A stretch of DNA of 64,000 nucleotides from Bradyrhizobium campsiandrae (GCF_014529705.1 NZ_JAANIH010000006.1:62001-126000); one strand, 5' to 3'. Shown: positions 24,941 to 33,824, counted from the stretch's first letter. Numbers and translations: made by a program. The notes: a model not told the origin generated them from the letters alone.

Positions 24941-26056
24941 TCATCGTGACGGGCCGGCGGTTGCGTCTTGCGGCACGAGTTTGCCAAGGACATCAAGCAA
25001 GATTGCGGCCGATTTGTTCCATGAATATGTCGCCAGCCGTTTGCGCTGCTGTTCCTGCTCCATCGGCGAGATCCTGCCGAGATCAATTCTTTCGCGCATG
25101 CGCGCTGACAGCTCGTCGGCGTCGAGCGGGTCGAAATAAGCGGCGGCATCGGCGCAGGTCTCGCGAATCGCTGGAGCGGAACTCGCGATCACCGGGCAGC
25201 CGAAATACATCGCTTCCAGCGGAGGAATTCCGAAGCCTTCATAGAGACTTGGGAAGACGAACGCCGTTGCGCGGGCGAACAGCGCTGCGAGCTCCTCGTC
25301 CTTCAGGCGCCCGGCGACGATGATCCCCGCTCCCGATTCGGACGAGCGTCCGCCGAACACTTTGTTGTTGTCGCCGCCGACTACAACCATCGGGAAATCC
25401 GTGCGGCCGAGCTGCTCGGCCGCACGGATGGCGGTCTCGACATTCTTGTTCTTGGTCATCGACCCGACGAAAAGAAAGAATCGGTAGGGCTCGAGGCGCA
25501 GAGTCTCGATGATCGAGAACTGCGGATCGACCGACGCAAAATGTTCCGCGCTGTTCGGAATGATCGGGATCGAGGCGGGATCCAGCGACAGCACGTCAGC
25601 AAGTTCGTTGCGTGAAAACGCGGAAACCGTCGCGATCCTTGCCGTGCGGGCCAGCAGATGGCCCAGCGTCCGATGCAGGGCGAGATAGCGCCGACTGAAG
25701 AAGTCCGGTCGCCGGAATACTTGTGCGTCGTGGAGCACGACCAGATGATCGCGGTGAAGCACGGGGCCGGAGTTGGCGAGGCTGATGAGGCGGGTGCCGG
25801 AGGCCGCGCGCGCCAGATCGATCTGGTCCCACGCATGCCCACGGAATGTTCCGACGTGTTTGAGCCTGATGTGGCGGAGACCGGCGAGTGTCTGCGCATT
25901 CGGCGGCGCCAGGATTTGCCACTCTGCATCCAGCAGTTGCTGTGGGGCCTGTTTGCTCGCAAGCAGACGGTCCGTCGCCTTGACGATTTCCGCTGCGTAG
26001 CGCTGCACGCCCGTGAGCGACTGTGACAGGAACCTTCCGTTGATGGAAAACTTCAA
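24941..26056 (-). CDS. GT4-family glycosyltransferase (left copy)
   Basis: A 371-residue GT-B enzyme of the mannosyltransferase-like GT4 group. It begins MKFSINGRFLSQSLTGVQRY, a nucleotide-sugar/acceptor segment with the TGVQRY motif. The donor domain has FFLFVGSMTKNKNVETAI and EGFGIPPLE (E-x7-E). The start codon is TTG. This copy keeps the family-like FSRNELADVLSLDPASIPIIPNS; the right copy (54732-55847) is altered in exactly that stretch. It is first in the leftward series of transferase, export and flippase genes. Confidence 0.9.
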   Translation of the reverse strand: MKFSINGRFLSQSLTGVQRYAAEIVKATDRLLASKQAPQQLLDAEWQILAPPNAQTLAGLRHIRLKHVGTFRGHAWDQIDLARAASGTRLISLANSGPVLHRDHLVVLHDAQVFRRPDFFSRRYLALHRTLGHLLARTARIATVSAFSRNELADVLSLDPASIPIIPNSAEHFASVDPQFSIIETLRLEPYRFFLFVGSMTKNKNVETAIRAAEQLGRTDFPMVVVGGDNNKVFGGRSSESGAGIIVAGRLKDEELAALFARATAFVFPSLYEGFGIPPLEAMYFGCPVIASSAPAIRETCADAAAYFDPLDADELSARMRERIDLGRISPMEQEQQRKRLATYSWNKSAAILLDVLGKLVPQDATAGPSR

Positions 26057-26342
26057 GAGCGATCTTTTTCTTTGCGCGTCTCTCGCGCGAACGATGCCTC
26101 AAGACTGAGCATTAGCGCCGACTGTGCGATCTCGCGTGCACGACCCATTGCATGTAGCACATGTAACGCCGTCATCCGAGTGTGCTCGCAAGGCGGGTCC
26201 GCATGCGAGGATGCATGACGCCATCATGTTTCCCACACATTTCGATGCGCTTAGATGCACGCGCTCGGCTTGATGATTCCTGTCATCGTCAAAACCTTGC
26301 CTCTCATGTCCTGGTCTGGCATTGCTTCACGGAGTGAACGAG
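26057..26342. other. Divergent intergenic region, 286 bp (left copy)
   Basis: It lies between the leftward glycosyltransferase series and the rightward nucleotide-sugar genes, so promoters for both should be here. No coding frame is supported, and I see no convincing promoter boxes. A GGAG at 26331-26334 serves the GTG start at 26343. The mirrored copy is 54446-54731. Confidence 0.45.
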
Positions 26343-27362
26343 GTGACAAGTTTGCGGCCAGTGATCGTGACCGGCGCTGCCGGCTTTATCGGAATGCACG
26401 TTTGCGAGCGACTGGTCGCCCGTGGCGAGCGGGTCGTTGGTATCGATGCGCTCACGCCGTACTACGACCCGGCGCTCAAGCGGGCGCGCCTCGAAAGGCT
26501 CAAGCATCTTCCCGGCTTCAGCTTTCACGAGATCGACCTTGCGGATTTCGCCGCAGTGACACACGTTTTCGATGAAGCTGCGCCCGATCGGGTCGTGCAT
26601 CTCGCGGCGCAGCCCGGCGTCCGCGCCTCGATCGACGATCCCATCACCAGCATCCGCGCCAATTGTGACGGCTTCGTCACCGTGCTCGAAGCTGGCCGAC
26701 GCCACTGTCTGGCGCATCTCGTCTATGCCTCGTCGAGCTCGGTGTATGGTGCCAATCGTACCTTGCCGTACTCGACCGAGCAGTCGGTCAACCATCCGGT
26801 CAGCCTTTACGCCGCGAGCAAGAAGGCCAACGAGCTGATGGCCCACACTTTTGCGCATGTTCACAAGCTGCCGGTGACGGGTCTTCGCTTCTTCACCGTC
26901 TACGGACCGTGGGGCCGGCCCGACATGGCCGCCTATCTGTTCACGCGCGCGATCTTCGAGAATGAGCCGATCAAGATTTTCAACAATGGCGATATGTGGC
27001 GCGACTTCACCTATGTCGACGACATCGTCGAAGGCGTGATCCGCACTCTCGATCGGCCCGCGGCGCCAAATCCGGCATGGAACGCCGAGCAGCCGGAAAA
27101 TTCGTCGAGCTATGCGCCTTATCGCGTCTACAACATCGGCAACAATTGTTCGGTCAAGCTGCTCGAATTCGTCGAGACGCTGGAGAAGATCATCGGCAAG
27201 CCGGCGGTCCGCCAACTGATGCCGATGCAGGCCGGTGACGTCCTGGAAACACGCGCCGACATTTCCGCCCTGCAGCGCGACGTCGGTTTCGCGCCATCGA
27301 CGCCCATCGCGGAGGGCCTTGCCCGCTTTGTCGAATGGTATCGAAAGTATCACAGCGTGTAG
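26343..27362 (+). CDS. UDP-glucuronate 4-epimerase-like SDR enzyme (left copy, intact)
   Basis: A 339-residue extended short-chain dehydrogenase. The NAD-binding TGAAGFIGMHV starts at residue 10, SSSVYG is at 131-136, and catalytic Tyr156/Lys160 sit in SLYAASKKANE. FFTVYGPWGRPDMA is characteristic of UDP-glucuronate 4-epimerases, which make UDP-galacturonate. UDP-glucose dehydrogenase lies immediately downstream and would make the substrate. GTG at 26343 is chosen because GGAG precedes it by eight bases; a TTG seven codons earlier is less likely. The right copy (53426-54445) has Tyr198 changed to a stop. Confidence 0.88.
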   Translation: MTSLRPVIVTGAAGFIGMHVCERLVARGERVVGIDALTPYYDPALKRARLERLKHLPGFSFHEIDLADFAAVTHVFDEAAPDRVVHLAAQPGVRASIDDPITSIRANCDGFVTVLEAGRRHCLAHLVYASSSSVYGANRTLPYSTEQSVNHPVSLYAASKKANELMAHTFAHVHKLPVTGLRFFTVYGPWGRPDMAAYLFTRAIFENEPIKIFNNGDMWRDFTYVDDIVEGVIRTLDRPAAPNPAWNAEQPENSSSYAPYRVYNIGNNCSVKLLEFVETLEKIIGKPAVRQLMPMQAGDVLETRADISALQRDVGFAPSTPIAEGLARFVEWYRKYHSV

Positions 27363-27549
27363 TCGCCGAACCGAACGGCAGCGCAGCACGCTGCTCGGCG
27401 CACAGCCGGCGTGGTTCGCCTGTCAATCGCGACGTTAAGGTTTATTCGGTGCGCGCAGCCATCTGCCCTAATGTTGGGCGTGCGACCGGATAGCGAATTG
27501 GTCTAGGGTGTTCGATGAACATCCGCCTTCAACGGAAAGAGTCTCTATC

Positions 27550-28863
27550 ATGCGCATCACGATGATCGGCACGGGTTATGTGGGACTTGGGTACGGGGCC
27601 TGCTTGGCCGATTTCGGCCACGACGTGGTTTGTGTTGATAAGGACGAAAAGAAGATCGCGGCGCTACTTCGCGGTGAAATCCCGATCTACGAGCCGGGCC
27701 TCGACGAATTGGTCGCGACCAACGTCAAGGCCAAGCGCCTCAGCTTCACCACCGATTTGTCGCAGCCGGTGGCCGATGCGGACGCCGTGTTCATCGCGGT
27801 CGGCACCCCCTCGCGCCGCGGCGACGGCCACGCCGATCTCTCCTATGTCTACGCCGCCGCGAAGGAGATCGCGCAGGCGCTGACCGGCTTCACCGTGGTG
27901 GTGACGAAGTCGACCGTGCCCGTCGGCACCGGCGATGAGGTCGAGCGCATCATCCGCGAGACCAATCCGAACGCCGACGTCGTCGTCGCCTCCAATCCGG
28001 AGTTCCTGCGCGAGGGCGCGGCGATCCGCGACTTCAAGTTTCCCGACCGCGTCGTGGTCGGCACCGCCGACGAGCGCGGCCGCAAGGTGATGGGCGACAT
28101 CTATCGCCCGCTGTCGCTGAACCAGGCGCCGCTGATGTTCACCGCGCGCCGCACCGCCGAGATGATCAAATACGCCGCCAACGCCTTCCTGGCGACCAAG
28201 ATCACCTTCATCAACGAGATCGCCGACCTGTCGGAAAAGGTCGGCGCCAACGTGCAGGAGGTCGCGCGCGGCATTGGCCTGGACAACCGCATCGGCACCA
28301 AGTTCCTGCATGCCGGTCCCGGCTTCGGCGGCTCGTGCTTTCCGAAAGACACCAAGGCGCTGATCAAGATCGCGCAGGATTACGACGTGTCCTTGCGCAT
28401 CGTCGAATCCGTGCTGGCCGTGAACGAGAACCGCAAGCGCGCGATGGCGCGGAAAGTCAGCCAGGCGCTCGGCGGCTCCCTGCGCGGCAAGACCATCGCA
28501 GTGCTCGGCCTCACCTTCAAGCCCGACACCGACGACATGCGCGATGCGCCGTCGATCCCGCTCGTCACCGGCCTCCTCGACATGGGCGCCAAGGTGAAGG
28601 CGTTCGATCCGGTCGGCATGGAGCAGGCCAAGGGCGAGCTGCCCAACATTATTTATTGCGAGGATGCCTATTCCTGCGCGCAAGGTGCCGACGCGCTCGT
28701 CGTCGTCACCGAATGGACCCAGTTCCGCGCGCTCGATCTCGATCGGCTGAAGACGATCATGGCGCAGCCTGTTGTCGTCGACCTCCGCAACATCTACCGC
28801 CCCGAAGAGATGCTGGCGGCCGGATTCGTCTATGAGAGTGTCGGGCGGTCGTCTCAGGCCTAG
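27550..28863 (+). CDS. ugd: UDP-glucose 6-dehydrogenase (left copy)
   Basis: A 437-residue enzyme oxidising UDP-glucose to UDP-glucuronate with two NAD. GTGYVGL (residues 7-13) is the NAD site. MIKYAANAF carries Lys207, and GPGFGGSCFPKDTKAL carries catalytic Cys263. The C-terminal NAD/UDP domain has VLGLTFKPDTDDMRDAPS. ATG at 27550 follows GGAAAGA. A short stretch at residues 14-19 reads GYGACL here and VSGACF in the right copy. The right version is the family norm, so bases near 27590-27606 are probably wrong in this arm, while the next 50 residues are better here. It supplies acidic sugar precursor to the EPS pathway. Confidence 0.95.
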   Translation: MRITMIGTGYVGLGYGACLADFGHDVVCVDKDEKKIAALLRGEIPIYEPGLDELVATNVKAKRLSFTTDLSQPVADADAVFIAVGTPSRRGDGHADLSYVYAAAKEIAQALTGFTVVVTKSTVPVGTGDEVERIIRETNPNADVVVASNPEFLREGAAIRDFKFPDRVVVGTADERGRKVMGDIYRPLSLNQAPLMFTARRTAEMIKYAANAFLATKITFINEIADLSEKVGANVQEVARGIGLDNRIGTKFLHAGPGFGGSCFPKDTKALIKIAQDYDVSLRIVESVLAVNENRKRAMARKVSQALGGSLRGKTIAVLGLTFKPDTDDMRDAPSIPLVTGLLDMGAKVKAFDPVGMEQAKGELPNIIYCEDAYSCAQGADALVVVTEWTQFRALDLDRLKTIMAQPVVVDLRNIYRPEEMLAAGFVYESVGRSSQA

Positions 28864-29002
28864 CGCGGCAATGCGCCGCTGAACCCGGCGATGTTTCGCC
28901 CCTCGTCACGAGGCGGGCGAAATGGTTTCCGTTGCGGTATGCTCCCGCCGATGAGGCCACAGCCTTCGGGCCGTGAGCCGTGTTGCCGCTATGGAGACTG
29001 TC

Positions 29003-29887
29003 ATGACCGACGACACGCACACGATTCGCAGTGACGGGCTCACCGCCACCATCAAGGCGCACGGCGCTGAGATGTGTTCGCTGAGGGATCGCGGCGGCAC
29101 CGAATTCATCTGGCAGGCCGGGCCGGCCTGGCCGCGCCACGCGCCGCTCCTGTTTCCGATTGTCGGACGCCTCGCCAATGACGAGTTCAGGCACCGCGGC
29201 AAGATCTACCGGGTGACGCAGCACGGCTTTGCGCGCGACAGCCGCTTTGCGTGGGTGGCGCGCAGCGAAAGCAGCTGCAGCCTGGTGCTGGAGGACAGCG
29301 AAGCAACACGCACGCTTTATCCGTTCGCATTCCGTCTCACAGCCACCTATGCGATCGACGATGCCGGTCTCGATCTTTCGCTCGCGGTCGTCAATACCGG
29401 GGGCGAGACATTGCCGGTGTCGCTGGGCGGTCATCCCGCTTTCAACTGGCCGCTTCAGGCTGGCGTGCCGAAGGAGAGCTACGCGCTGACGTTCACGAAC
29501 GAGGAGCCGTCTCCGATTCGCCGGGTCGAGGGCGGATTGCTGCTTGCGGAAACGGATCCGAGCCCCGTTCGAGGCAAATTACTTCCGTTGTCGGAATCGC
29601 TGTTCAGCAACGACGCCGTCATCCTCGATCCCGTCAACAGCCGTGCGGTTCGCTATGCCGCCAGGAATGACGCCGGGCCTTGGCTCGAGATGTCATGGCG
29701 TGGCTTTCGTGAGCTCGGGGTCTGGTCGAAACCCTCAGGCGCGCCGTTCCTCTGCATCGAGCCCTGGCGCGGCTATGCCCGTCCGGCGGGCTTTGCGGGC
29801 GTGTTCAGCGACAAGCCGGGCTTGATGCACATTGCGCCCGGTGCAGAGGAGCAGATGTCGTTCCGGATCGAGGTGGGAACGTCCTGA
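29003..29887 (+). CDS. Aldose 1-epimerase family protein (left copy)
   Basis: A 294-residue galactose-mutarotase-like beta-sandwich protein. It has the family's WPRHAPLLFPIVGRL early on, KIYRVTQHGFARD with the catalytic-type His, and SLGGHPAFNWPL with the second conserved His. This subgroup interconverts sugar anomers; the exact sugar is unknown. ATG at 29003 is preferred because GGAG lies six bases upstream. It follows the UDP-glucose dehydrogenase by 139 bp. The last ten residues differ between arms (left MSFRIEVGTS, right RTFRSEEGKT). Confidence 0.85.
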   Translation: MTDDTHTIRSDGLTATIKAHGAEMCSLRDRGGTEFIWQAGPAWPRHAPLLFPIVGRLANDEFRHRGKIYRVTQHGFARDSRFAWVARSESSCSLVLEDSEATRTLYPFAFRLTATYAIDDAGLDLSLAVVNTGGETLPVSLGGHPAFNWPLQAGVPKESYALTFTNEEPSPIRRVEGGLLLAETDPSPVRGKLLPLSESLFSNDAVILDPVNSRAVRYAARNDAGPWLEMSWRGFRELGVWSKPSGAPFLCIEPWRGYARPAGFAGVFSDKPGLMHIAPGAEEQMSFRIEVGTS

Positions 29888-29924
29888 GGAAGCATGATTT
29901 TCAGAACTCGATTCGCGTGAACCC

Positions 29925-31082
29925 TCAGCGCAGGCCTGTCGCGGTTGCGGCCACCGTCGGTTGGACGGTCGGGCGCACCGATCCGGACGATGTCAGGCGA
30001 TGCGCCAGATCTTGGGCGTGCCGTTCGACCAGATGCCAGGTGGCGCGCGCGACCAGGTAGCTCAGCGCGGCGGTGACGACATAGGCGAGCAGCAGCGAGG
30101 CCAGCCCATCGGCGAACGGCCATACGTGACGCAGACCGTAGATCACCGCGAAATGCGACAGATACATCGAATAGGAATTGCGGCCGAGCGCCTCGATCGG
30201 CTGCAAGCGGAGCGCAAGACGGATGCACCAGAACACGAATGCGCCGAGCACGAGATTGATCACGAGGTAGTTGAACTCGTGTGACCCGGTCGCGCGGTTG
30301 GCCACGAACGACAGGGCGAAGAAGCAGGCCAGGATCGCGGCATCCAACTTCGCCAGGCCGTCGCGCAGCGCGAAGAACAGTGCGCAGCCGACGAGGAACA
30401 CCGGCAGCTGGTTCAGGAAGCTCAGGTGCAGGGCGTTCCAGACAAAGGCCTCGTGCCCGGGCCCGTAATAGGCCGAGAACAGCGCGAAGGCCCACGGCTT
30501 GAACAGGCAGACATTGGCCAGATGCAGCACGATTGCCAGCGCCAGATCGCGCAGCCGGCGCGATCCGAATGCGGTGATCACGAGCGGGAAGACGAGATAG
30601 AACATCATCTCGGCGGCGATCGACCAGTCGCCGGGCACGACGCTGTTGATGCTGTCGGGCCAGAAGCCGTGCAGGAATGTCGCGGTCAGGATGACCTGGT
30701 GCGGCCCGATGCCATCAGGCGCATTGGTGCTCGGTCCCGTGCCGTTGACGACCAGGTAGAGGGGGATCGCAAGCCAGAACAGCGGCGCGATGCGCAGGAA
30801 GCGGCGGATGTAGAATTTGCGCGTCGGCTTGGCCTCGCTGCGCTGCGTCCACATCAGGCACATCGTCATCGCGCTGACGAAGTAGAATACGTTGACGCCG
30901 GCCCAGCCCCACAGAAAGGCGTAATCGACGGCGGCTATGTTTGAGGGAAAAGACTGTGAAACGTGAATCGCCATCACGCCGATGATGGCGAGACCGCGCA
31001 GGAAGTCGAGGCTGTGCGAACGACCGAACGGCGTTGCGCCTGTATCGGTCCGGCCGGCAGCCAACCGGGCCTGCCCCTGCAT
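29925..31082 (-). CDS. Family-3 membrane acyltransferase (left copy, better preserved)
   Basis: A 385-residue acyltransferase-3 protein. SLDFLRGLAIIGVMAIHVSQ holds the conserved Arg and His; FYFVSAMTMCLMW, IRRFLRIAPLFWL and SYSMYLSHFAVIYGL follow. The right copy (49706-50863) changes that His to Arg and several Thr/Tyr to Pro/Ser, so this arm is closer to the true gene. ATG at 31082 is preceded by AGGAG at seven bases. It converges on the aldose-epimerase gene (37 bp gap) and is the sixth acyltransferase of the locus. Confidence 0.88.
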   Translation of the reverse strand: MQGQARLAAGRTDTGATPFGRSHSLDFLRGLAIIGVMAIHVSQSFPSNIAAVDYAFLWGWAGVNVFYFVSAMTMCLMWTQRSEAKPTRKFYIRRFLRIAPLFWLAIPLYLVVNGTGPSTNAPDGIGPHQVILTATFLHGFWPDSINSVVPGDWSIAAEMMFYLVFPLVITAFGSRRLRDLALAIVLHLANVCLFKPWAFALFSAYYGPGHEAFVWNALHLSFLNQLPVFLVGCALFFALRDGLAKLDAAILACFFALSFVANRATGSHEFNYLVINLVLGAFVFWCIRLALRLQPIEALGRNSYSMYLSHFAVIYGLRHVWPFADGLASLLLAYVVTAALSYLVARATWHLVERHAQDLAHRLTSSGSVRPTVQPTVAATATGLR

Positions 31083-31372
31083 CACGCCGCTCCTGGATCT
31101 TGCGTTCTGTAGCGCTTGCGATGCGAAACCATAGAGGCGCGGCCGGCCAAACCGAAGCGGAAGCCTTTCTTTACGTTAACCAGCGGTTGAATCCGAATTC
31201 GGACGGGGTTGTGGTGAGCCGGCGCACCTCTCGCCGTTTCAGCAGGAAGCGTGCGCGGAATGAGAAGTGTGGGGCAATTCATAGTTAATACTTCAATACC
31301 GTGACTTATATTGTTTGGGCGGGACAACACGCCTAGTATTCCAGTGGGCGATTTCGGGGACTAGAATAAGTC
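31083..31372. other. Divergent intergenic region, 290 bp (left copy)
   Basis: AT-rich for this genome, especially 31270-31320. It separates the acyltransferase from the response regulator and should hold both promoters. No gene is supported. The mirrored copy is 49416-49705. Confidence 0.45.
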
Positions 31373-32188
31373 GTGAATGTTCGTTCACAGGACAGCGCAT
31401 CACGCGACGACTTGAACTTTCAAGCCGGGGCACAGGCGCACAGGACATCCAACATCGTGGCTGAATCCGCGCTTCGGGAATTGCGGCCCGTCGGGCGCGA
31501 GCGGTTGATCGTCGTCGAAGACGATCCCGTGACGCGAACGATGCTGGTCGGTTACTTCAGCGAGAACAATTTCGACGTGGTCGGCGCCGGCACCTGTGCG
31601 GAATGCCGCCAGGCGCTGCGGGCGCGCACCGATCTCGTCTTTCTCGATGTGCAATTGCCGGACGGCGACGGCTTCGAGCTCGCCAAGGAGATCCAGGCGA
31701 CGAGCAATGCGGGCATCATCTTCGTGACCCGCCGCGACACCGACGTCGATCGCATCCTGGGTCTCGAGATTGCCGGCGACCATTACGTCACCAAGCCGAT
31801 CAATCTGCGCGATCTGTTGGCGCGCGCGCGCAGCGTGCTGCGGCGGCGCTCGATCGATCGCAAGGCCGCGCGCAACCACAATTCGATCGCCTTCGGCGAC
31901 TGGATTATCGACCTGACGCGGCGCGAGCTGCTCGGCGGTGACGGCAAGCCGGTGGCGCTGACGCGCGCCGAGTTCGACCTGCTCGCCGCTCTCGTCGGTG
32001 CGGACGGGCGGCCGCTCAGCCGCGATTATCTGATCGAGGTCGTCAGCAACCGCCAGGCCGAGGTCGACATCCGCACCGTCGATGCACTGGTGGCGCGGCT
32101 GCGCCGCAAGCTGGTCGGCAGCGGCACGCCCGTCATCGCCACCGTCACTGGCGTCGGCTACAAGCTCGCGCTCAGCGAACGTCTCTAG
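31373..32188 (+). CDS. OmpR-type response regulator, orphan (left copy)
   Basis: A 271-residue two-component regulator. The receiver domain (about 44-155) has the acidic pocket VVEDD, phospho-acceptor Asp92 in FLDVQLPDGDGFE, Thr119 and Lys141 in VTKPINLRDLL. The C-terminal winged helix (about 170-268) has LTRAEFDLLAALV and the RTVDALVARLRRKL recognition region. There is no histidine kinase gene beside it. GTG at 31373 is the longest start; GTG at 31457 would remove 28 polar residues, and neither has a strong Shine-Dalgarno. The predicted proteins of the two arms are identical here. Control of the EPS genes is plausible from position only. Confidence 0.9.
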   Translation: MNVRSQDSASRDDLNFQAGAQAHRTSNIVAESALRELRPVGRERLIVVEDDPVTRTMLVGYFSENNFDVVGAGTCAECRQALRARTDLVFLDVQLPDGDGFELAKEIQATSNAGIIFVTRRDTDVDRILGLEIAGDHYVTKPINLRDLLARARSVLRRRSIDRKAARNHNSIAFGDWIIDLTRRELLGGDGKPVALTRAEFDLLAALVGADGRPLSRDYLIEVVSNRQAEVDIRTVDALVARLRRKLVGSGTPVIATVTGVGYKLALSERL

Positions 32189-32222
32189 AGCTACCGGTCA
32201 GTCGCTGACCGGCAGCGTTGAT

Positions 32223-32324
32223 TCAACCGTTGAACCCGACGACGAGCCGGATGGCGATGAAGGTCGACGTGGCCACGGCGGCCGTCGCGAAGATCGCAAA
32301 CAGAACTCTCAAACTATTGTGCAT
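32223..32324 (-). CDS. 33-residue single-helix membrane peptide (left copy)
   Basis: A short ATG-to-TGA frame encodes MHNSLRVLFAIFATAAVATS then TFIAIRLVVGFNG. It has a positive N-terminus and one hydrophobic helix of about 22 residues. The right copy (48464-48565) keeps frame, start and stop but reads Ser, Pro, Ser and Arg at four helix positions, which looks like base error. No domain is recognisable. The frame is tail to tail with the response regulator. The Shine-Dalgarno motif is weak, so it remains a candidate. Confidence 0.5.
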   Translation of the reverse strand: MHNSLRVLFAIFATAAVATSTFIAIRLVVGFNG

Positions 32325-32488
32325 GGTCTCTATTCGAGGTTACGCAGAAAAAGACTGTTGGTCCAATTGCGGCACTTGCTCCCAAAAAGGGGAGTATCCG
32401 TAATTTTCCATCGGCGATGACCGGCTCGTCCAGGGTAAAGCCGGGGGCGGAAGCGACGTGCCTTCGTCGCTGCGGTTGAGCGCCGCGT

Positions 32489-33055
32489 CTATCGTGCGCG
32501 CGAAACGTGGTCCGCGGCTGCCTTCTGGGCGCCGCTGACGAGCTGGTCGTCAACCGCGTAGGGCGTACATGTCGGCGACCATTTCATGCAAGCCGCGAGC
32601 GAGTCGCGCCGGGCATCGTCGGTTGTCGCGCGCCCCGAACGCCAGCCGTAGCCGCCGTTGGATCGCTGCGCGCAGGTCGGCAACCGCAACGGCCGTGGCC
32701 GGCAGGTCGGCCGCGCTGGCGCAGCCGCCGACGCTGTCGGCGCGCCCGCCGGGAGAGGTGCCGTAGCCGCGCCGCATCCGCGCCGGGCATATTCCAGCGC
32801 AATGCCGTAATATTTATGCGCCGACATCGTCGCGCGATCATCGAAGCTGCGTGGCGAGCCGGGGCTGAGCAGCGCGAGCGGATAGCGCTTGGTTCCGGCC
32901 GGGCGGACCAGAAACGCCTCCAGCCCCTGCGGTCCGGCCGCCGCCATCGGGATGCGCAGATCCTCGGTGTAGAACCGGGTCGCATTGGCGCGAATCGTCG
33001 TCGCCGCGACGGCGAGCAGGATGAGCACGGGCAGACGCCAGCGCGCCAAGTCCAT
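32489..33055 (-). pseudogene. Decayed alpha/beta-hydrolase (dienelactone-hydrolase-like), left copy
   Basis: The N-terminal third is coherent: a signal-like MDLARWRLPVLILLAVAATT, then GLEAFLVRPAG, YPLALLSPGSPRSF (family form LLSHGSP, kept in the right arm) and MSAHKYYGIALEYARRG. The frame then jumps. MRRGYGTSPGG, the expected next motif, is in another frame, and the nucleophile elbow and catalytic Asp/His regions are missing. The same breaks exist in the right copy (47733-48299), so unlike the scattered base differences this decay, or a repeat-mediated deletion at CGGCGCGG, precedes the duplication or assembly step. Confidence 0.65.
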
Positions 33056-33142
33056 GGTTGGATGATTCTCCGTGGTCGCGCGGATCATAACAGAACCGCA
33101 TGCCCCCGGCGAACGGGCGTCATGCGGGCGAGTCTCAGCCGT

Positions 33143-33529
33143 TCATTTCAGCCTCTCAAGATAGGCGATGACGTTGGCCCGGTCTGCGGGATTCGGCAGC
33201 CCCTTGAAGAACATCTTGACGCCGTGGACGTCGCCGCGGGGGTCGGCGAGGTAGGCATCCAGCGCGGCCACCGTCCAAGGCTGCTTGTTGGCCTTCATTG
33301 CTTCGGAATAGGCAAAGTCGGGAACGGCGGCGGGCTTGCGGTCGAGGACATTCCACAGGCTCGGGCCGACCTTGTTCACGCCGATCACCACGGCGTGGCA
33401 GTTCTCGCAGGTTCGCTCGAAGAGGGCCTTGCCGGCGGCCGGATCGCCATCTGCGGCGGAGGCTGGCGGCGTGGCCAAGGACGACGCGGCCAGGGCCAGC
33501 ATGAGCGCGAAGATCGAACGTCCAGTCAT
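33143..33529 (-). CDS. Class I cytochrome c, periplasmic (left copy)
   Basis: A 128-residue c-type cytochrome. The signal peptide is about 1-25 ([19 protein letters not shown]). CENCH at 41-45 binds haem covalently with His45 as ligand; Met105 in GVKMFFKGL is the sixth ligand. [14 protein letters not shown] and the final YLERLK helix are typical of small soluble electron-transfer cytochromes. Its partner is unknown. It is transcribed away from phosphoglucomutase. The predicted proteins of the two arms are identical (right copy 47259-47645). Confidence 0.93.
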   Translation of the reverse strand: MTGRSIFALMLALAASSLATPPASAADGDPAAGKALFERTCENCHAVVIGVNKVGPSLWNVLDRKPAAVPDFAYSEAMKANKQPWTVAALDAYLADPRGDVHGVKMFFKGLPNPADRANVIAYLERLK

Positions 33530-33824
33530 GTTGGGTCCACTCCACCGGCAAATCCCGGCTTTCCTTGATCAAGCGGAGCGTGCCCCACGCGGCGCGGCAG
33601 CGTCTTTGTCCTGTATCAAGCGAAATCCAGGACCAAAGTACGAGGGAACGCTATGCGTCATCGCCATGGATCGTCCGGTGCCGGATCGGCGTTGTCGGTT
33701 GATCGCGGGCCAGAACTGGCATCGCGCCGCCCGGCAAGCGGCTTGGCCAAACGGTTTGGCCAAACGGTTTGGCGATGTGCCGGCCGATGATATGGTGTGG
33801 CGTCTGAAGGCACGGAGAGGTGAA
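33530..33824. other. Divergent intergenic region with paired operators (left copy)
   Basis: 295 bp between the cytochrome and phosphoglucomutase genes. It contains two abutting 13-bp palindromes (33747-33772) and the GGAGAGG ribosome-binding site (33814-33820) of the downstream gene. No coding frame is supported. Confidence 0.5.
33747..33772. promoter_or_regulatory. Two abutting CCAAACGGTTTGG palindromes upstream of pgm (left copy)
   Basis: The 13-bp perfect inverted repeat CCAAAC-G-GTTTGG occurs at 33747-33759 and again at 33760-33772, 53 bp before the phosphoglucomutase start. The pair is identical in the right arm (47016-47041). The form, with a central CG and AAAC/GTTT arms, resembles LacI/GalR-type operators. 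A sugar-responsive repressor is inferred; its gene is not in the window. Confidence 0.6.

Noticed and set aside
27378..27394. Hairpin GCAGCG-N5-CGCTGC between the epimerase and ugd genes
   Set aside because: A 6-bp GC stem without a T-run is common by chance at this GC content; not enough to call a terminator or attenuator.
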